Below are positions 52,770 through 63,608 of a stretch of 64,000 bases of DNA, piece after piece. The position numbers and the translations under genes are program-made. Source of the DNA: a bacterium (GTDB lineage: Bacteria; Orphanbacterota; Orphanbacteria; Orphanbacterales; Orphanbacteraceae); NCBI GenBank assembly GCA_025782575.1, contig JALGYY010000025.1, positions 62,001-126,000 on the forward strand. The letters are read 5' to 3'. Below the pieces are notes generated by a model. That model made no database searches. It saw only the letters and a list, made by a program, of their open reading frames with translations, and was not told the origin of the DNA. Positions within the stretch are counted from its first letter, which is position 1. Every line of letters begins with the position of its first letter.

Positions 52770-55170
52770 GTGGCGTATCTGCTTGTACTGTTATTGCTCT
52801 CGGTGATTCCAGTGTGCCCCGCGTTCGCTTCGGAACCTCTCTCTCCGCCTGCGAAGATCACTGCGCAGGTAGTCGATCCCGATGGACGGCCGATCCGGAA
52901 TGTCGAGATTCGTCTCGCTGGGAAGAAGCCGGTCTACCTGACCGATCGAAACGGCCGATTTCAGATCCCGGTGCGTGTCGGCGGGGAAGAAACAGCGGCT
53001 ATCCGGATCGAGCTCTGGCATGTCGCCTTTACTCCCCTCTCCCCTCCCCCCGTACTGATTGAGAGGGGCGCCTCGATCGATATCGGAACGCTGACTCTCA
53101 GCTACAGAATGTTCGACGCCAACGATGTCGCGGTCACAGCCGACCGCCGCGAAAAGTCTCTCTATCGATCCGGCCGGCCCGTCACGATCACAGACAGACA
53201 GAAAATCGAAGAACGAAATGCACGAACCTCGGCCGAAGCACTCCGCGAAGAGACAGGCGTGTTCGTGCAGAAGACGAGTCATGGGGGTGGGTCGGCGATC
53301 GTCCGCGGGCTGAGTTCCAACCGCGTCTTGCTTCTCGTCGACGGCATTCGTCTCAACAACTCCACTTACAGGCTCGGGAATCATCAGTATCTGACCACGG
53401 TGGATTACAGAAACGTCGAAGGAATCGAAGTGGTTCGGGGGCCCGGTTCAACTCTCTACGGGAGTGACGCTCTCGGCGGAACGATCCACGCTCTGACCCG
53501 GTCTCCCTCGCTCGTTCCCGGGCCCCGGCGCTGGAATGGATCGCTTTTCGGCCGGTACGCCACTGCCGATCGCGAAAAAATCATTCATGGGTCCATCGAA
53601 TCCGGCGGGCAGAAGCTGGCGTGGCGCCGGCTTATCCATAAAGGATTTCGGTCACCTGAAGAGAGGAGCGGCGAGCCGGGATCGATCGATCGAAACCACC
53701 ACCAACGGGACGGAGCAGCGCCCCACTGCTTTCTACGGCCACGATGGAGACGCCAAGCTTCTCTATGCCTGGAAACCGGGCAGGACGATCACGCTTGCCT
53801 GGCAGCGTTCGCGACAATTCGAGGTGCCCCGTTACGACAAGTATGAGAGCGGCCGCGCCGTTCGATGGATCTTCGACCCCCAGGAACGGGACCTGGCCTA
53901 CGGTACGTTCGTTCATGTCATTAAGGAGGGCTGGATCGATCGGTTTCGCGGCACGCTTTCGTGGCAGCGGCAGGCCGAAGCCCGGGAGATCCAATCGGAC
54001 AGCCTGACGCTGATTACCCGTGAGAAGGACGCCACTATCACCCGCGGCGCGTCGCTTCAGGGGGAGAAACTACTGTCCGGCCATGAACTTACTTTCGGCG
54101 GAGATGCATACTTCGACCGAGTCGACAGCGACCGGTTCTTCATCGAGCCCGTTACAGGTAGCAGAACAGACGATATTCGCGGGCGCTTTCCCGATGACGC
54201 CCGCTACGAAAACCTGGGCATCTTTCTAAGAGACGAGTACAGGCTCCTCGAACGGTGGACCGCTTCGGCCGGTACGCGGGCCGGTCGGTTCGAGGCTGAA
54301 TTTCGGGTACCTGAAGGCGAAGGAGGAAACGGTGGGGAGGAATCGATCGGGGACGTGGAGCAGAGCTTTCACGCGCTATCGTCATCCGCCTCCCTCACGT
54401 TCGAGGCGGGCGATCACCTGATGCTGAGCGCCGGTCTCTCCCAGGGGTTCCGGGCGCCTAACTTGAGCGACCTCGCCAAGCTCGGCGAGTCGAAAGGGAC
54501 CACGTTCGAAGTACCGAACCATGGACTGAGGCCGGAGAAGCTCATCAGCTACGACCTCGGTGCTCGCTATGCCGGCCGAAAGATCGAGGGGAACGCCGCA
54601 ATCTACTATGCCGCGATACGCGACCTGATCGCGACCGGTGACACGACCTGGAACGGCTCGCCGACGATTGAAATCAACGGTGACCTGAAACAGATACGGA
54701 CGAAGAAGAATCTGGGTGATGGCTTCCTGAGAGGGATAGAAGTCGAGCTCCGCTATCTCCTGGCTCGCTCCTGATCGTTTCGGGGGAGCGGAACGTGGTC
54801 TTACGGCAAAAACACCTCCGACGATGAACCGATCGGCGGGGTTCCCCCACTGTTCGGCCTGTTCAGCATCGACTGGCGGAGAGACACAGGGCCGTTCCCC
54901 GGACAATTCGCCGGGCTATCCGTCCGCTGGGCGGTCCGACAAGACCGTTTGTCCGCCGACGATCTCGATGATCCTCGCATCCCTGAGGGGGGGACTCCCG
55001 CCTGGTGGATACTCGATTTCCGAGCCTCCCACCCCCTCGCACACTCCGCCATCCTCAGGCTCAGTCTCGAAAACATTCTGGACCGGAACTACCGGGAGCA
55101 CGGCTCGGGAATCAACGGTCCCGGCCGGAGCCTCGTCCTGGCCGTCCAGAAGGGTTGGGGAATTCCCTAA
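52770..55170 (+). pseudogene. TonB-dependent outer-membrane receptor with a frameshift and an in-frame stop
   Basis: GTG 52770 begins a signal peptide (AYLLVLLLLSVIPVCPAFA), then a carboxypeptidase-D-regulatory-like domain, a TonB plug (RTSAEALREETGVFVQKTSHGGGSAIVRGL...VEVVRGP-like IEVVRGPGSTLYGSDALGGTIH) and the barrel. At 53640-53642 an extra A in AAA shifts the frame; reading resumes as KDFGHLKRGAASRD. A TGA at 54772-54774 interrupts the barrel where a Trp is expected (ARS-stop-SFRGSGTWSYG), and the same frame continues to the C-terminal ILDRNYREHGSGINGPGRS and TAA 55168-55170. The lesions can be real decay or assembly errors. Such receptors import siderophores, B12 or other large ligands. 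Confidence 0.8.
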
Positions 55171-55303
55171 CTCGCGAGATTTCACCCACTTCTATTGGTT
55201 TAGGATCAAGGAAACGCCCTTTTTTGCCGATCCGTTGGCTATGTGATGATATCCGGGCCAGGGCTCCGGATGACTGACGGATTCCCAGAAAAGGACGGTC
55301 CTT

Positions 55304-57991
55304 ATGTTCAACGACGATCACGAGAACGAAGAGCGCGAGAATGGTGAGCATCACGATGCGGACGGAGTCATCTCCCTCAGCGATTCCGACGTCTTGAATT
55401 ACCACGACTCGAGTGACCAGGAAACGGGTAGTACAGATGACGATCAGACCGGCCGGAACGAAAATGAGGCTTCGCTGTCGATCAACGGCGAGCTGAACTA
55501 TCTCCTTTCGTTCAACGAACGCATTCTGAATCTCATTCCCGATGGTGTGGCAGTTCTAGACGTGGATCTCAGGCCGCGGACCGCCAATCTCCGTTTTTGT
55601 GAGTTGCTGAATCTCGAACCGACCGATGACGGGGCGTATCCGACGCTCGCCGACCACCCGTTTTTCGAAGGCTATCTCTCCGGCGACCAGCCATATTCCG
55701 GTAACACGCTTGCGAATCGCCTCGCCGAAATGTTCGAGAAGAACGAGGATAACTCGCTGTCCGTGAACTCGTTCTCGATGAACGGAGACGAGGAATCGCC
55801 ATACAGCCACTGCTCGATTCTCGCTTCAGCGTGGGATACGGGTGACCGGGATAACCGCCGCATTATTCTGTGGGTTCGCCCGATCTCCAACCACGTGAAG
55901 AAAGAGACCGGCAGCACATCCGGAATTACTGAATCTGAAGTGATATCCGCCGCGCCGTCGAACCCGGCGACGTTGCTTTCGTTTTCTCAGGGGCTGTTCA
56001 AGGACTTGCCGATCGGCGTGTGTGAGATGACATCGAATCTCAATCTGCGGCGGGTAAACGGAAGCCTGAAGCGGATTTTCGGACACGGCTACGAGACGGA
56101 CACCCCGGGCGAAGAGCATATCTTCTCGATCTATCCCGAACTCTGCGACGATGAGATTCTTAACGTTCTCGAAAACTGCGTCAAAAATCACGAGCCCGTA
56201 TCCGGCCGGACTTCAATCGAGCGAGATTCGGGGGAACGGATCGAATTGACTCTCGAAGCGCTCCCGGTAACGAGCTCGGATGGAACGGAGGAGAGCATCT
56301 TCCTGTTCCTGCAGCCCGATCGGAACGACGTCTATCAGAGTGAAACCGGGACGACCCTGGCGGCGGCTCAAACGGAGCAGGCCGCAACGGACACAGTCAA
56401 CCCCTTGGATTATCCGGAGTTTGATGAAAGCGACATGGACCCGGTAAATGAGGAAGTAGGTCACCTGCTGACCGCACTCGATCTCATTCTCGATTTCGAC
56501 CGACTCTGTAATCGTATTCTCGACATGGCGCTCGAGATGACGGGCGGCCGTTCGGGAAGTCTCATGCTGCTCCAGGAAGAGAATCGGGAGCTGACGATCG
56601 CGGTCTCGAGGGGGCTTTCCGATCCGGTGGCCAAGCGAGTTCGCCAGCGACTCGGCGAAGGGATCGCCGGTCGTGTGGCCGAAAGGGGAGAACCTCTCCT
56701 GCTCCAGGGCCGGATAGGTGATAAACGATTCAAAGGTGTCGGCGGCCGCCCTGAGGTTTGCTCGTCAGTGGTCGTGCCGGTCACTTCTGATCGAAAGGTT
56801 CTTGCGGTACTCAGCATCAACTCCGATCCGGATGTGCCCGCATTCGATAGCGATAAGCTGCGCAAAGTCGCCATGCTGGGCTGCCAGGTGGGCGGTGCAC
56901 TCGAACGTTCGCGGCAACTCCGCAAGATGCAGCAGCGATCACACGAGCTGACCGTGAGGGCGGAGATTGAATCGATCAAGTTTGCAGAGGGAACTCTTGA
57001 AACAAAACTGCAACTCATTGCAGAGCGGATCGCTTCGATCATCGACATCGACCTCTGTTCGATCTTCCTGAAAGACGCCGCGCGGGAGAGCGTTACGCTT
57101 CATGCGTCATCGGGATTGACGGTGATCTCGGATGGTGCCGTGACCGTACCGATCGGAACAGGTCTCGTCGGCTGGGTCGCCAAACACCGGAAGCCGATCG
57201 TCATGCGAGGAATCTCGGATTATGATGAAGGCGAGAACACAGAACCGCCGCCGATGAGCGTAGGCATTCCGATCATCGATCGATCCGATCTGACCGGCGT
57301 GATCTATCTGGAAGCGAGTTCCCGGGATGAGATCGACGATAACGACATGGATCTTGTAACTGGGATTGCCTCGGCGATCGGCATGCTGATCGGCGATGTG
57401 CGAACCCAGCAAAGCTCATCGAAGAAGTTGACCATGCTCTCCGCTCTCGGTGAAATGGCGACGGCGTTTACCGCCGCTCGCGACCGACATGCCCTCGCCC
57501 GTCTCGTCGCATTCTGCGGGGCCACCGTGCTCGAGTCGGACGTATCGACTGTTCGTCTCACAAAAGACGGGATCGGTGCGATCCATAGCGGAGACGGTAT
57601 CGAAAAACTGGAATTGCTCGCCACTCATGGCACAGCCCCTCCAAAAGAAGACGAAGCGCTCGGCCGGCTGGAGGCGCTCATGATTGCAGAAGTGCTCGAG
57701 AGATGCGAACCGTGCCGCGCCCAGGATCTTCCCGAAAAGAATCTCGGCAATCTCATGTCAGAGGCGAACGTCTCAGCCGTCATGGGTGTGCCTCTTCTCG
57801 CCGGTGATGACCGGTTCGGTGTCATCGTGATCTACCGCGTGTCGGTTCCGAACTGTGAGATTCCTCCATTCGGTGACCAGGAAGTCGAAATCGGTACTCG
57901 TCTAGGCGACTATGCCGGTGCTGCGGCATCCCAGTTCATTTACTGGACGCAGGCGACTCGTGAAGAGGATTTGGAAGAAGCCGGTGTGTAG
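55304..57991 (+). CDS. PAS/GAF multi-domain sensor without output domain
   Basis: An 895-residue soluble protein. An acidic N-terminus (residues 1-60) is followed by PAS-like regions (NERILNLIPDGVAVLDVDLRPRTANLRF and GLFKDLPIGVCEMTSNLNLRRVN) and then three GAF domains (LLTALDLILDFDRLCNRILDMALEMTGGRSGSLML; KLQLIAERIASIIDIDLCSIFL; LSALGEMATAFTAARDRHALARLVAFCGA). No kinase, cyclase, phosphatase or DNA-binding domain is present, so it must signal through a partner. It precedes the ECF sigma and Ser/Thr kinase genes by 62 bases. AAAAGGA lies before the ATG. Confidence 0.8.
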   Translation: MFNDDHENEERENGEHHDADGVISLSDSDVLNYHDSSDQETGSTDDDQTGRNENEASLSINGELNYLLSFNERILNLIPDGVAVLDVDLRPRTANLRFCELLNLEPTDDGAYPTLADHPFFEGYLSGDQPYSGNTLANRLAEMFEKNEDNSLSVNSFSMNGDEESPYSHCSILASAWDTGDRDNRRIILWVRPISNHVKKETGSTSGITESEVISAAPSNPATLLSFSQGLFKDLPIGVCEMTSNLNLRRVNGSLKRIFGHGYETDTPGEEHIFSIYPELCDDEILNVLENCVKNHEPVSGRTSIERDSGERIELTLEALPVTSSDGTEESIFLFLQPDRNDVYQSETGTTLAAAQTEQAATDTVNPLDYPEFDESDMDPVNEEVGHLLTALDLILDFDRLCNRILDMALEMTGGRSGSLMLLQEENRELTIAVSRGLSDPVAKRVRQRLGEGIAGRVAERGEPLLLQGRIGDKRFKGVGGRPEVCSSVVVPVTSDRKVLAVLSINSDPDVPAFDSDKLRKVAMLGCQVGGALERSRQLRKMQQRSHELTVRAEIESIKFAEGTLETKLQLIAERIASIIDIDLCSIFLKDAARESVTLHASSGLTVISDGAVTVPIGTGLVGWVAKHRKPIVMRGISDYDEGENTEPPPMSVGIPIIDRSDLTGVIYLEASSRDEIDDNDMDLVTGIASAIGMLIGDVRTQQSSSKKLTMLSALGEMATAFTAARDRHALARLVAFCGATVLESDVSTVRLTKDGIGAIHSGDGIEKLELLATHGTAPPKEDEALGRLEALMIAEVLERCEPCRAQDLPEKNLGNLMSEANVSAVMGVPLLAGDDRFGVIVIYRVSVPNCEIPPFGDQEVEIGTRLGDYAGAAASQFIYWTQATREEDLEEAGV

Positions 57992-58053
57992 CAGGAATCT
58001 GGTAGACTATTAGGCACTGATTTCTTGGGCCTTTTGGACGAGAGGCTTCCTGT

Positions 58054-58632
58054 ATGGTACCGGATCAATCGGTTACAGTTCTCCTGAGGGCCTGGCGGGG
58101 AGGAGACTCCCGAGCCCTCGATGATCTCCTTCCCCTCGTCTATCAAGAATTGAGATCACTGGCATCCCGATACTTCCGCGGGGAGCGGCCGGGACATACG
58201 CTGCAACCGACCGCGCTCGTGCACGAGGCTTTCATCCGGCTTGTCTCCGGAGATGTCGCCTGGAACGATCGTGCGCACTTCTTCGCAATCGCCGCCCGAA
58301 CGATGCGCCGAATTCTGGTCGACCATGCACGTGAGCACGGCGCCGCGAAGCGGGGCGGGGGATGGATGCGAACCACTCTCGATGAAGGTCTGGCAATTGA
58401 AGGGGCTCCCCCGCTCGAGATCCTCGATCTTGATCGTGCTCTTGACCGCCTGACCGAACAGGACCCGCGTGCCGCGCGGGCGGTCGAACTTCACTACTTC
58501 GGCGGGCTCAGCTACGAAGAGACCGCAGAGGTGATCGAGATTTCGGCCGCTACAGTCGACCGTGACCTGCGGATCGCCCGAGCATGGCTCAGACGGGCAC
58601 TCACTTCGGACGACGACAGAGACAATAATTGA
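58054..58632 (+). CDS. ECF sigma factor (TIGR02999-type)
   Basis: A 192-residue ECF sigma factor: LLRAWRGGDSRALDDLLPLVYQELRSLASRYF (region 2), RPGHTLQPTALVHEAFIRLV (the typical 'LQPTALVHEAY' motif of this class), AARTMRRILVDHARE and the region 4 HTH (LSYEETAEVIEISAATVDRDLRIARAWLRR). No anti-sigma factor is adjacent. In this class the sigma factor commonly sits beside a Ser/Thr kinase, as here. Confidence 0.9.
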   Translation: MVPDQSVTVLLRAWRGGDSRALDDLLPLVYQELRSLASRYFRGERPGHTLQPTALVHEAFIRLVSGDVAWNDRAHFFAIAARTMRRILVDHAREHGAAKRGGGWMRTTLDEGLAIEGAPPLEILDLDRALDRLTEQDPRAARAVELHYFGGLSYEETAEVIEISAATVDRDLRIARAWLRRALTSDDDRDNN

Positions 58633-58678
58633 GACGACCATCTTCGCCGGACCTCCGTGACCACCCTGGGGTAATTCG

Positions 58679-61471
58679 TTGACACAGCTACCACCCGATC
58701 GATGGAAACGTGTGCGCGAGGTATTCGACGCCGCGATGGAGCTCGATTCTCCGGAACGTCCGAACTTTCTTGCCCAATCTTGCGAAGGGGATGATGAGAT
58801 CCGCCATGAGGTGGAGTCGCTCCTCGCCGCGCACGTGGAGGGGGATCATCTCGTCGGCCGGGTCGTAGGAGAAGCGGCCGAAAAAGCGGCATCTCCTCTT
58901 CGGGTGGGAACGAATCTCGGGCCGTACAAAGTGATCGCGCCGATCGGTGAGGGGGGTATGGGATCGGTCTATCTTGCCGAACGATCCGACCAGGCATTCC
59001 AGATGCAAGTCGCGATCAAGGTCGTCCGAGGCGGGCTTGACAGCGTTCGCGCACTCGAGCGATTTCAGGAGGAGCGCCGCATCCTCGCCACACTTGATCA
59101 TGTAAACATTGCACGTGTAATAGACGGCGGTTCAACCGAAGACGGTCTCCCCTATCTCGTAATGGAGCACGTACCCGGGCAGACCATCGATCGCTACTGT
59201 GAACTCAAATACTCTCCCATTCGTGACCGCGTGCTGCTCTTCCGCAAGATCTGCGACGCGGTGGATCACGCTCACCGGCAACTCATCGTCCATCGGGACA
59301 TCAAACCTGCAAACGTTCTTGTGACGGACGATGGTGTGCCGAAGCTACTGGATTTCGGTATTGCTAAGCTTCTCGAAGGGGAGTCTGCGTTCGGCGGATT
59401 GACCGGCACCGGCTTGCGACTGATGACGCCGGACTATGCGAGCCCCGAACAGATCCGGGGGGAGCCGGTGACCACAGCTACCGATGTTCATGCGCTCGGT
59501 ATTCTGCTTTACGAACTTCTAACCGGCCGACACCCGTTCTCGAAGAAAACCCATACGCCCCGCGAACTGGAGGCTGCCGTCCTCGATCGGGATCCCGATT
59601 CTCCGAGTACTGCAGTCACTCAAGGGGACGGTGAGTTCGATCCGGTGGCGGCGAGCAGTACCCGCGCCACATCCCCGGCAGCACTTCGAAAAGAACTCGC
59701 GGGAGACCTCGACAACATCATCATGAAGGCCCTTTCGAAAGAACCGGAACGACGGTATCCCTCAGCCGCGGAACTGTCAGCTGATCTCGGCCGCTTTCTG
59801 GAGGGACACCCTGTTACGGCGCGGCCGTCGACTTTCACTTATCGAGCCGAAAAGTTTCTGAAACGTAACGTAATCGGAGTAACAATTGCGGCGGCCTTCT
59901 TTGCCACGATCGTGACGGCGGGGATAGTGAGCATCCGAGCTTATATCCGGGCAGATCGAATGCGGGTGGAAGCGGAGACACAGCGGGATCGTCTTGGGGA
60001 GATCAATTCTTTTCTGGCTCGCACCTTCGAAGCGGCCAGCCCGAAAATGCGACAGTCCCCTGAGGAGATCACCGCCCGCGAGATCCTCGACGCCGGCGCC
60101 GCACGCCTCGAAACCGATCTGAAAGATCGGCCTGAAATTGCGGCCGCCCTTCAGACCGAGATCGGCCGCCGTTACTATGACCTTGGACTTTATGACCGCG
60201 CCGAAGAGCTGCACCGCGCTGCCGTTGCCGGATATCGTTCGACGGGCGGCCTCGCGACACCTGAAGGTGGAACTGCACTCACCTATCTGGGGGGGACGCT
60301 CGAAGCGCAGGGAAAACTCGATGAAGCAGCTACTACTTTGCAGGAGGCTGTCAAGCTTTCCCGTCCGTTCACGGGAACGGACATTGCCGTCAATCTCGAG
60401 GCACGTCAACTCCTCGCGAAAATTTGTGTGGCCCGGGGCGACTATGACAATGCGAGAGATCTTTACGATAGCCTGCTTGCCGAACTCGATCGGACCCCTG
60501 ATCTGAACGACCCGGATCACGCGGCCCGTCTCTCTTCTGTCCCCAATGATTTCGGACTCCTGCTCGAGCGCCTGGGTGATTACGAAGAGGCGGAACGACA
60601 GATGCGTCATGCGCTTGAAATGGCTGTCGCCGCCCACGGCGAAGAACATTCCGTCGTCGGACAGTGCTGGGCGAATCTCGCCTTCATTCTGAATCGCGCC
60701 GGGCGCCAGGAAGAAGGGGTGGAATGTGCGCGACAAGCGCTCGCGATCCAGGAGGTTGCACTCGGGGAGGATCATCTACAAGTCGCGGTCAGCCGGCTCA
60801 GTCTCGCGGACGCCCTTGCCGGGATCGGCGAAGTGGACGAGGCCGAACGTCACTACCCGCGTGTGCTCGAAGTCTTCCGGGAAACTTATGGTGAGAACCA
60901 CCACCGAATCGGCACCGTATTGAACAACGCAGCAATCGCGCTCCTGAACCAGGGTGAGCCGGAACGGGCGCGACCCAAGTTCGAGCAGGCAGCCGCGATC
61001 TACGCGCAGGCGTTCGGCGCCGAGCACCAGTACACAGCGATTGCGCAACACAACATTGCACGCGCGCTCCACCAGGCCGGGCGACTCGGCGAAGCGGAGA
61101 AGAGCTGCAAAGAGACTCTCGCCCTCAGGCGTCGCATCTTCGAAGGCGATCACCCGGACATCGGCCGCTCCGAAATCCTCCTTGGAAATATCCTCCGCGA
61201 TGGTGGATCGCCCGAGAACGCGCTACCTCACTTCCGCGAGGCCGTGCGAATCGGAAGGGGCGAACTCGCCCCGGGCCATCCCGTTCGCCTCGGAGCCGAA
61301 CGTGCACTTGCCCGCTGCCTCACCAACCTGGCCGGCTACGACGAGGCGGAGCAGCTCTTTCTCGGTATACAGGCGGTCATTGACTCGACCCGCGGTCCGG
61401 ATTCAGATCAGGCACACGGCGCTGCCGAAGACCTCGCTTCATTGAAAGAGATGCGCGAGAAACAGAACTAA
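58679..61471 (+). CDS. Ser/Thr protein kinase with TPR repeats
   Basis: A 930-residue protein. Residues 83-340 are a Hanks-type kinase domain: GEGGMGSVYLA loop, Lys114 (VAIKVV), HRDIKPANVL with catalytic Asp207, DFG (225-227) and a YASPEQIRG activation-loop end. A transmembrane helix follows at about 395-415 (IGVTIAAAFFATIVTAGIVSI), then many tetratricopeptide repeats (residues 480-910). The TTG start at 58679 follows the ECF gene by 46 bases. Sigma factor plus kinase suggests kinase control of the sigma factor, by analogy with this ECF class. Confidence 0.92.
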   Translation: MTQLPPDRWKRVREVFDAAMELDSPERPNFLAQSCEGDDEIRHEVESLLAAHVEGDHLVGRVVGEAAEKAASPLRVGTNLGPYKVIAPIGEGGMGSVYLAERSDQAFQMQVAIKVVRGGLDSVRALERFQEERRILATLDHVNIARVIDGGSTEDGLPYLVMEHVPGQTIDRYCELKYSPIRDRVLLFRKICDAVDHAHRQLIVHRDIKPANVLVTDDGVPKLLDFGIAKLLEGESAFGGLTGTGLRLMTPDYASPEQIRGEPVTTATDVHALGILLYELLTGRHPFSKKTHTPRELEAAVLDRDPDSPSTAVTQGDGEFDPVAASSTRATSPAALRKELAGDLDNIIMKALSKEPERRYPSAAELSADLGRFLEGHPVTARPSTFTYRAEKFLKRNVIGVTIAAAFFATIVTAGIVSIRAYIRADRMRVEAETQRDRLGEINSFLARTFEAASPKMRQSPEEITAREILDAGAARLETDLKDRPEIAAALQTEIGRRYYDLGLYDRAEELHRAAVAGYRSTGGLATPEGGTALTYLGGTLEAQGKLDEAATTLQEAVKLSRPFTGTDIAVNLEARQLLAKICVARGDYDNARDLYDSLLAELDRTPDLNDPDHAARLSSVPNDFGLLLERLGDYEEAERQMRHALEMAVAAHGEEHSVVGQCWANLAFILNRAGRQEEGVECARQALAIQEVALGEDHLQVAVSRLSLADALAGIGEVDEAERHYPRVLEVFRETYGENHHRIGTVLNNAAIALLNQGEPERARPKFEQAAAIYAQAFGAEHQYTAIAQHNIARALHQAGRLGEAEKSCKETLALRRRIFEGDHPDIGRSEILLGNILRDGGSPENALPHFREAVRIGRGELAPGHPVRLGAERALARCLTNLAGYDEAEQLFLGIQAVIDSTRGPDSDQAHGAAEDLASLKEMREKQN

Positions 61472-61708
61472 CCTGACGGTCCGACCGGTCCGCTCCGCGA
61501 TTCCCCCGATGCCCTTGCCCCGGAACTTCCCTCGGAACTAAATGGGTCCCACCGGCCTCGTCTCCCTGATTCTCCCATGAGGAGAGTCGACCGCCGTGAA
61601 GAAGCACCGGAGAGCCCCAGACTTCCACCCGTTCCCCCTATCCAACTCCCCCTCATGAGGGTGAAACCGCCTCAATTCCGCTTTTCCAGGTAGAGGACCT
61701 TTATCAAC

Positions 61709-61726
61709 GAGGGGCATCGGCCCCTC
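61709..61726 (+). other. small hairpin in leader of secreted repeat protein gene
   Basis: GAGGGGC (61709-61715) and GCCCCTC (61720-61726) form a 7-bp stem with an ATCG loop, 25 bases before the ATG at 61751. The rest of the 279-base gap (61472-61750) shows no gene. Confidence 0.35.
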
Positions 61727-61750
61727 CCGTCTCGAAAGGAAAGAGGATAG

Positions 61751-63451
61751 ATGCGTATCACTATTGGGATCATCGTGTTAGCGATTGTGCTCGCCGCGCC
61801 GGCCTCCGCAGGTCTGATTGCCGACTGGGGAGAGGGATTCGGCGACGAAGGGCTTAGTGGAGTCAATTCTCAGCAGATAACTGCGGTCGATTATGACGGA
61901 GCCGGCAACATTTATGTTGCAGGTTCCTTTCGTGGCAATATCAATCTGGGCGGTTCAACTCTCTTCGCGCAGCCAAACAACGTGAACGACTTTTTTCTGG
62001 CCAAGTTCACATCGACCGGGCAGCACATCTGGTCGGTCAGAGGGGGGGGCTCGGGCAACGAGTGGGTGCATGATATCGACGTGGAGCCATCAGGCGCCGT
62101 CGCGCTCGTCGGGTTTACAGCGAGCCCCACATTCATAGTATTCGGCGATTCTACCGCTACGAACGGTCAAAACGATGCTTTCCTCGTCAATTACAGTTCG
62201 GCAGGCGTCTACGGTTGGTCAGAGGTCTGGGGCGGAGCTTTTAATGACGAAGCGACTTCGGTTGCCTGGAGAACCGGCACTAACAGCATCATCGTGTCCG
62301 GTCTCTTTGTCGGCTCGGTCGACTTCGGCCCAGGTGCACTGCATACGGCGGTTGGTGGCCGTGATTTCTTCCTCCTGGACGTGAAGGTCTGGGGGGTAAC
62401 GGCCTTCGCCGCTACAGTCGGCAGCACCGGAGACGAGAAGTGGACCTCGATCCTGATCGACAGTAACGACGACATCATTTTCGCCGGCACTTTCGAAAAC
62501 ACGATCAACATGGGTAATGGACCACTCGTGAGCATCGGGGCTCAATCCGCCTGCCTCGCGAGGATTCCGGCGGTGGGCAGTGCGGCAACATGGTCACAGG
62601 GGTTCGGCGGCACGACCGCAGGCGATGCATGCTGGGCAAGTTCGATTACAACGGACGGTGCCAGTTTCTATATGACCGGATCACTGCGTGGATCAGCAAA
62701 TCTGGGGACAGGCTCTCTGACAAGTGCGGGCGAAACGGATGTATATGTCGCCGCATACAAGTCGACCGGCACGCCCACTTGGTCAGTCCGGGGAGGATCA
62801 ACGACAGGTGACGGCGGATCCCACATCGATTACTACAATGGCCAGCTGTCTGTGGCAGGTTTCATTACGGGTGCCGGGACGTTCGGGCCCTATCAGCTTC
62901 AACCGATCGGAAACTTCGACGCCCTCCTCCTCGTATACGACACAGCCGGCAATATCGATCGGGCTAAGATCGGCGGAAGCGAGTTTGTCGACATCGCTTA
63001 CCAGGCCGCAATCAATCAGGATGGAATCTGCATGGTCGGATCGTTTCGCTCTACAGCGAATTTTGATGCCGTCCAGCTTGTTAACGTGGTCGCCACCGCC
63101 GAGGACGGATTCGTGGTCAGGTACGTGGAAAACAGCTCAGTCGGCGTGAACGACGCGATTATTCCGGCGTTCACCGGGCTCGATCTGAGCGCGCCCAGGC
63201 CGAATCCTCTTCGTGAAAGCACAGTCATCGAGTATCTCTCCGATGTTCCGGGCGGAGTCCGTGAGGCTTCGGTCTACGACATCACCGGCCGGTTGCAGCG
63301 CAGGCTGAGCGTCGCCGACTCGGGCCCGTCCGGACGGCTCCACTGGGACGGCCGTAACTCGCGCGGAGTACCGGTACCGGCCGGCATCTACTTCATACGC
63401 GCCACTGACGGCAATTCCACCACCAACCGGAGGGTCACGGTGATCCGGTAG
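61751..63451 (+). CDS. secreted repeat (SBBP-like) protein with FlgD-like C-terminus
   Basis: A 566-residue exported protein (signal ending APASAG). Repeats of about 60 residues have the form DYDGAGNIYVAGSFRGNINLGGSTL...NDFFLAKFTSTGQHIWSVRGGG, the SBBP/beta-propeller pattern, recurring five to six times. The last 90 residues (LSAPRPNPLRESTVIEYLSDVPGG...VYDITGRLQRRLSVAD...DGRNSRGVPVPAGIYFIRATDG) are a FlgD-like domain, as in the M14 protein, probably for export or surface attachment. AAGGAAAGAGG precedes the ATG. Role unknown; likely a cell-surface or adhesive protein. Confidence 0.85.
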   Translation: MRITIGIIVLAIVLAAPASAGLIADWGEGFGDEGLSGVNSQQITAVDYDGAGNIYVAGSFRGNINLGGSTLFAQPNNVNDFFLAKFTSTGQHIWSVRGGGSGNEWVHDIDVEPSGAVALVGFTASPTFIVFGDSTATNGQNDAFLVNYSSAGVYGWSEVWGGAFNDEATSVAWRTGTNSIIVSGLFVGSVDFGPGALHTAVGGRDFFLLDVKVWGVTAFAATVGSTGDEKWTSILIDSNDDIIFAGTFENTINMGNGPLVSIGAQSACLARIPAVGSAATWSQGFGGTTAGDACWASSITTDGASFYMTGSLRGSANLGTGSLTSAGETDVYVAAYKSTGTPTWSVRGGSTTGDGGSHIDYYNGQLSVAGFITGAGTFGPYQLQPIGNFDALLLVYDTAGNIDRAKIGGSEFVDIAYQAAINQDGICMVGSFRSTANFDAVQLVNVVATAEDGFVVRYVENSSVGVNDAIIPAFTGLDLSAPRPNPLRESTVIEYLSDVPGGVREASVYDITGRLQRRLSVADSGPSGRLHWDGRNSRGVPVPAGIYFIRATDGNSTTNRRVTVIR

Positions 63452-63520
63452 GGACCACGACTCCAGTCAAGACGCAACTCTCAAAGCCCCACGGGCGATA
63501 AGAGGGTGAATCACAGGCAG

Positions 63521-63555
63521 GACGGCCCAGGCAGAATTCGAGTGCCTGGGCCGTC
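63521..63555 (+). terminator. strong hairpin after secreted repeat protein gene
   Basis: GACGGCCCAGGCA and TGCCTGGGCCGTC are perfect 13-bp inverted repeats around a 9-base loop, 69 bases after the stop at 63451. There is no T tract, so it may be a factor-dependent or weak terminator or an mRNA 3'-end stabiliser. Confidence 0.55.
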
Positions 63556-63608
63556 TCCAAGGGGTATGATCCCTTTGCTTACTTGAATCGTCAGACTGGA
63601 GGATGAAG

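Noticed and set aside
54772-54774. TGA read as Trp (alternative genetic code)
   Set aside because: TGA ends many intact genes in the window, for example 4898-4900 and 52763-52765, so the in-frame TGA in the TonB receptor is a lesion or an error.
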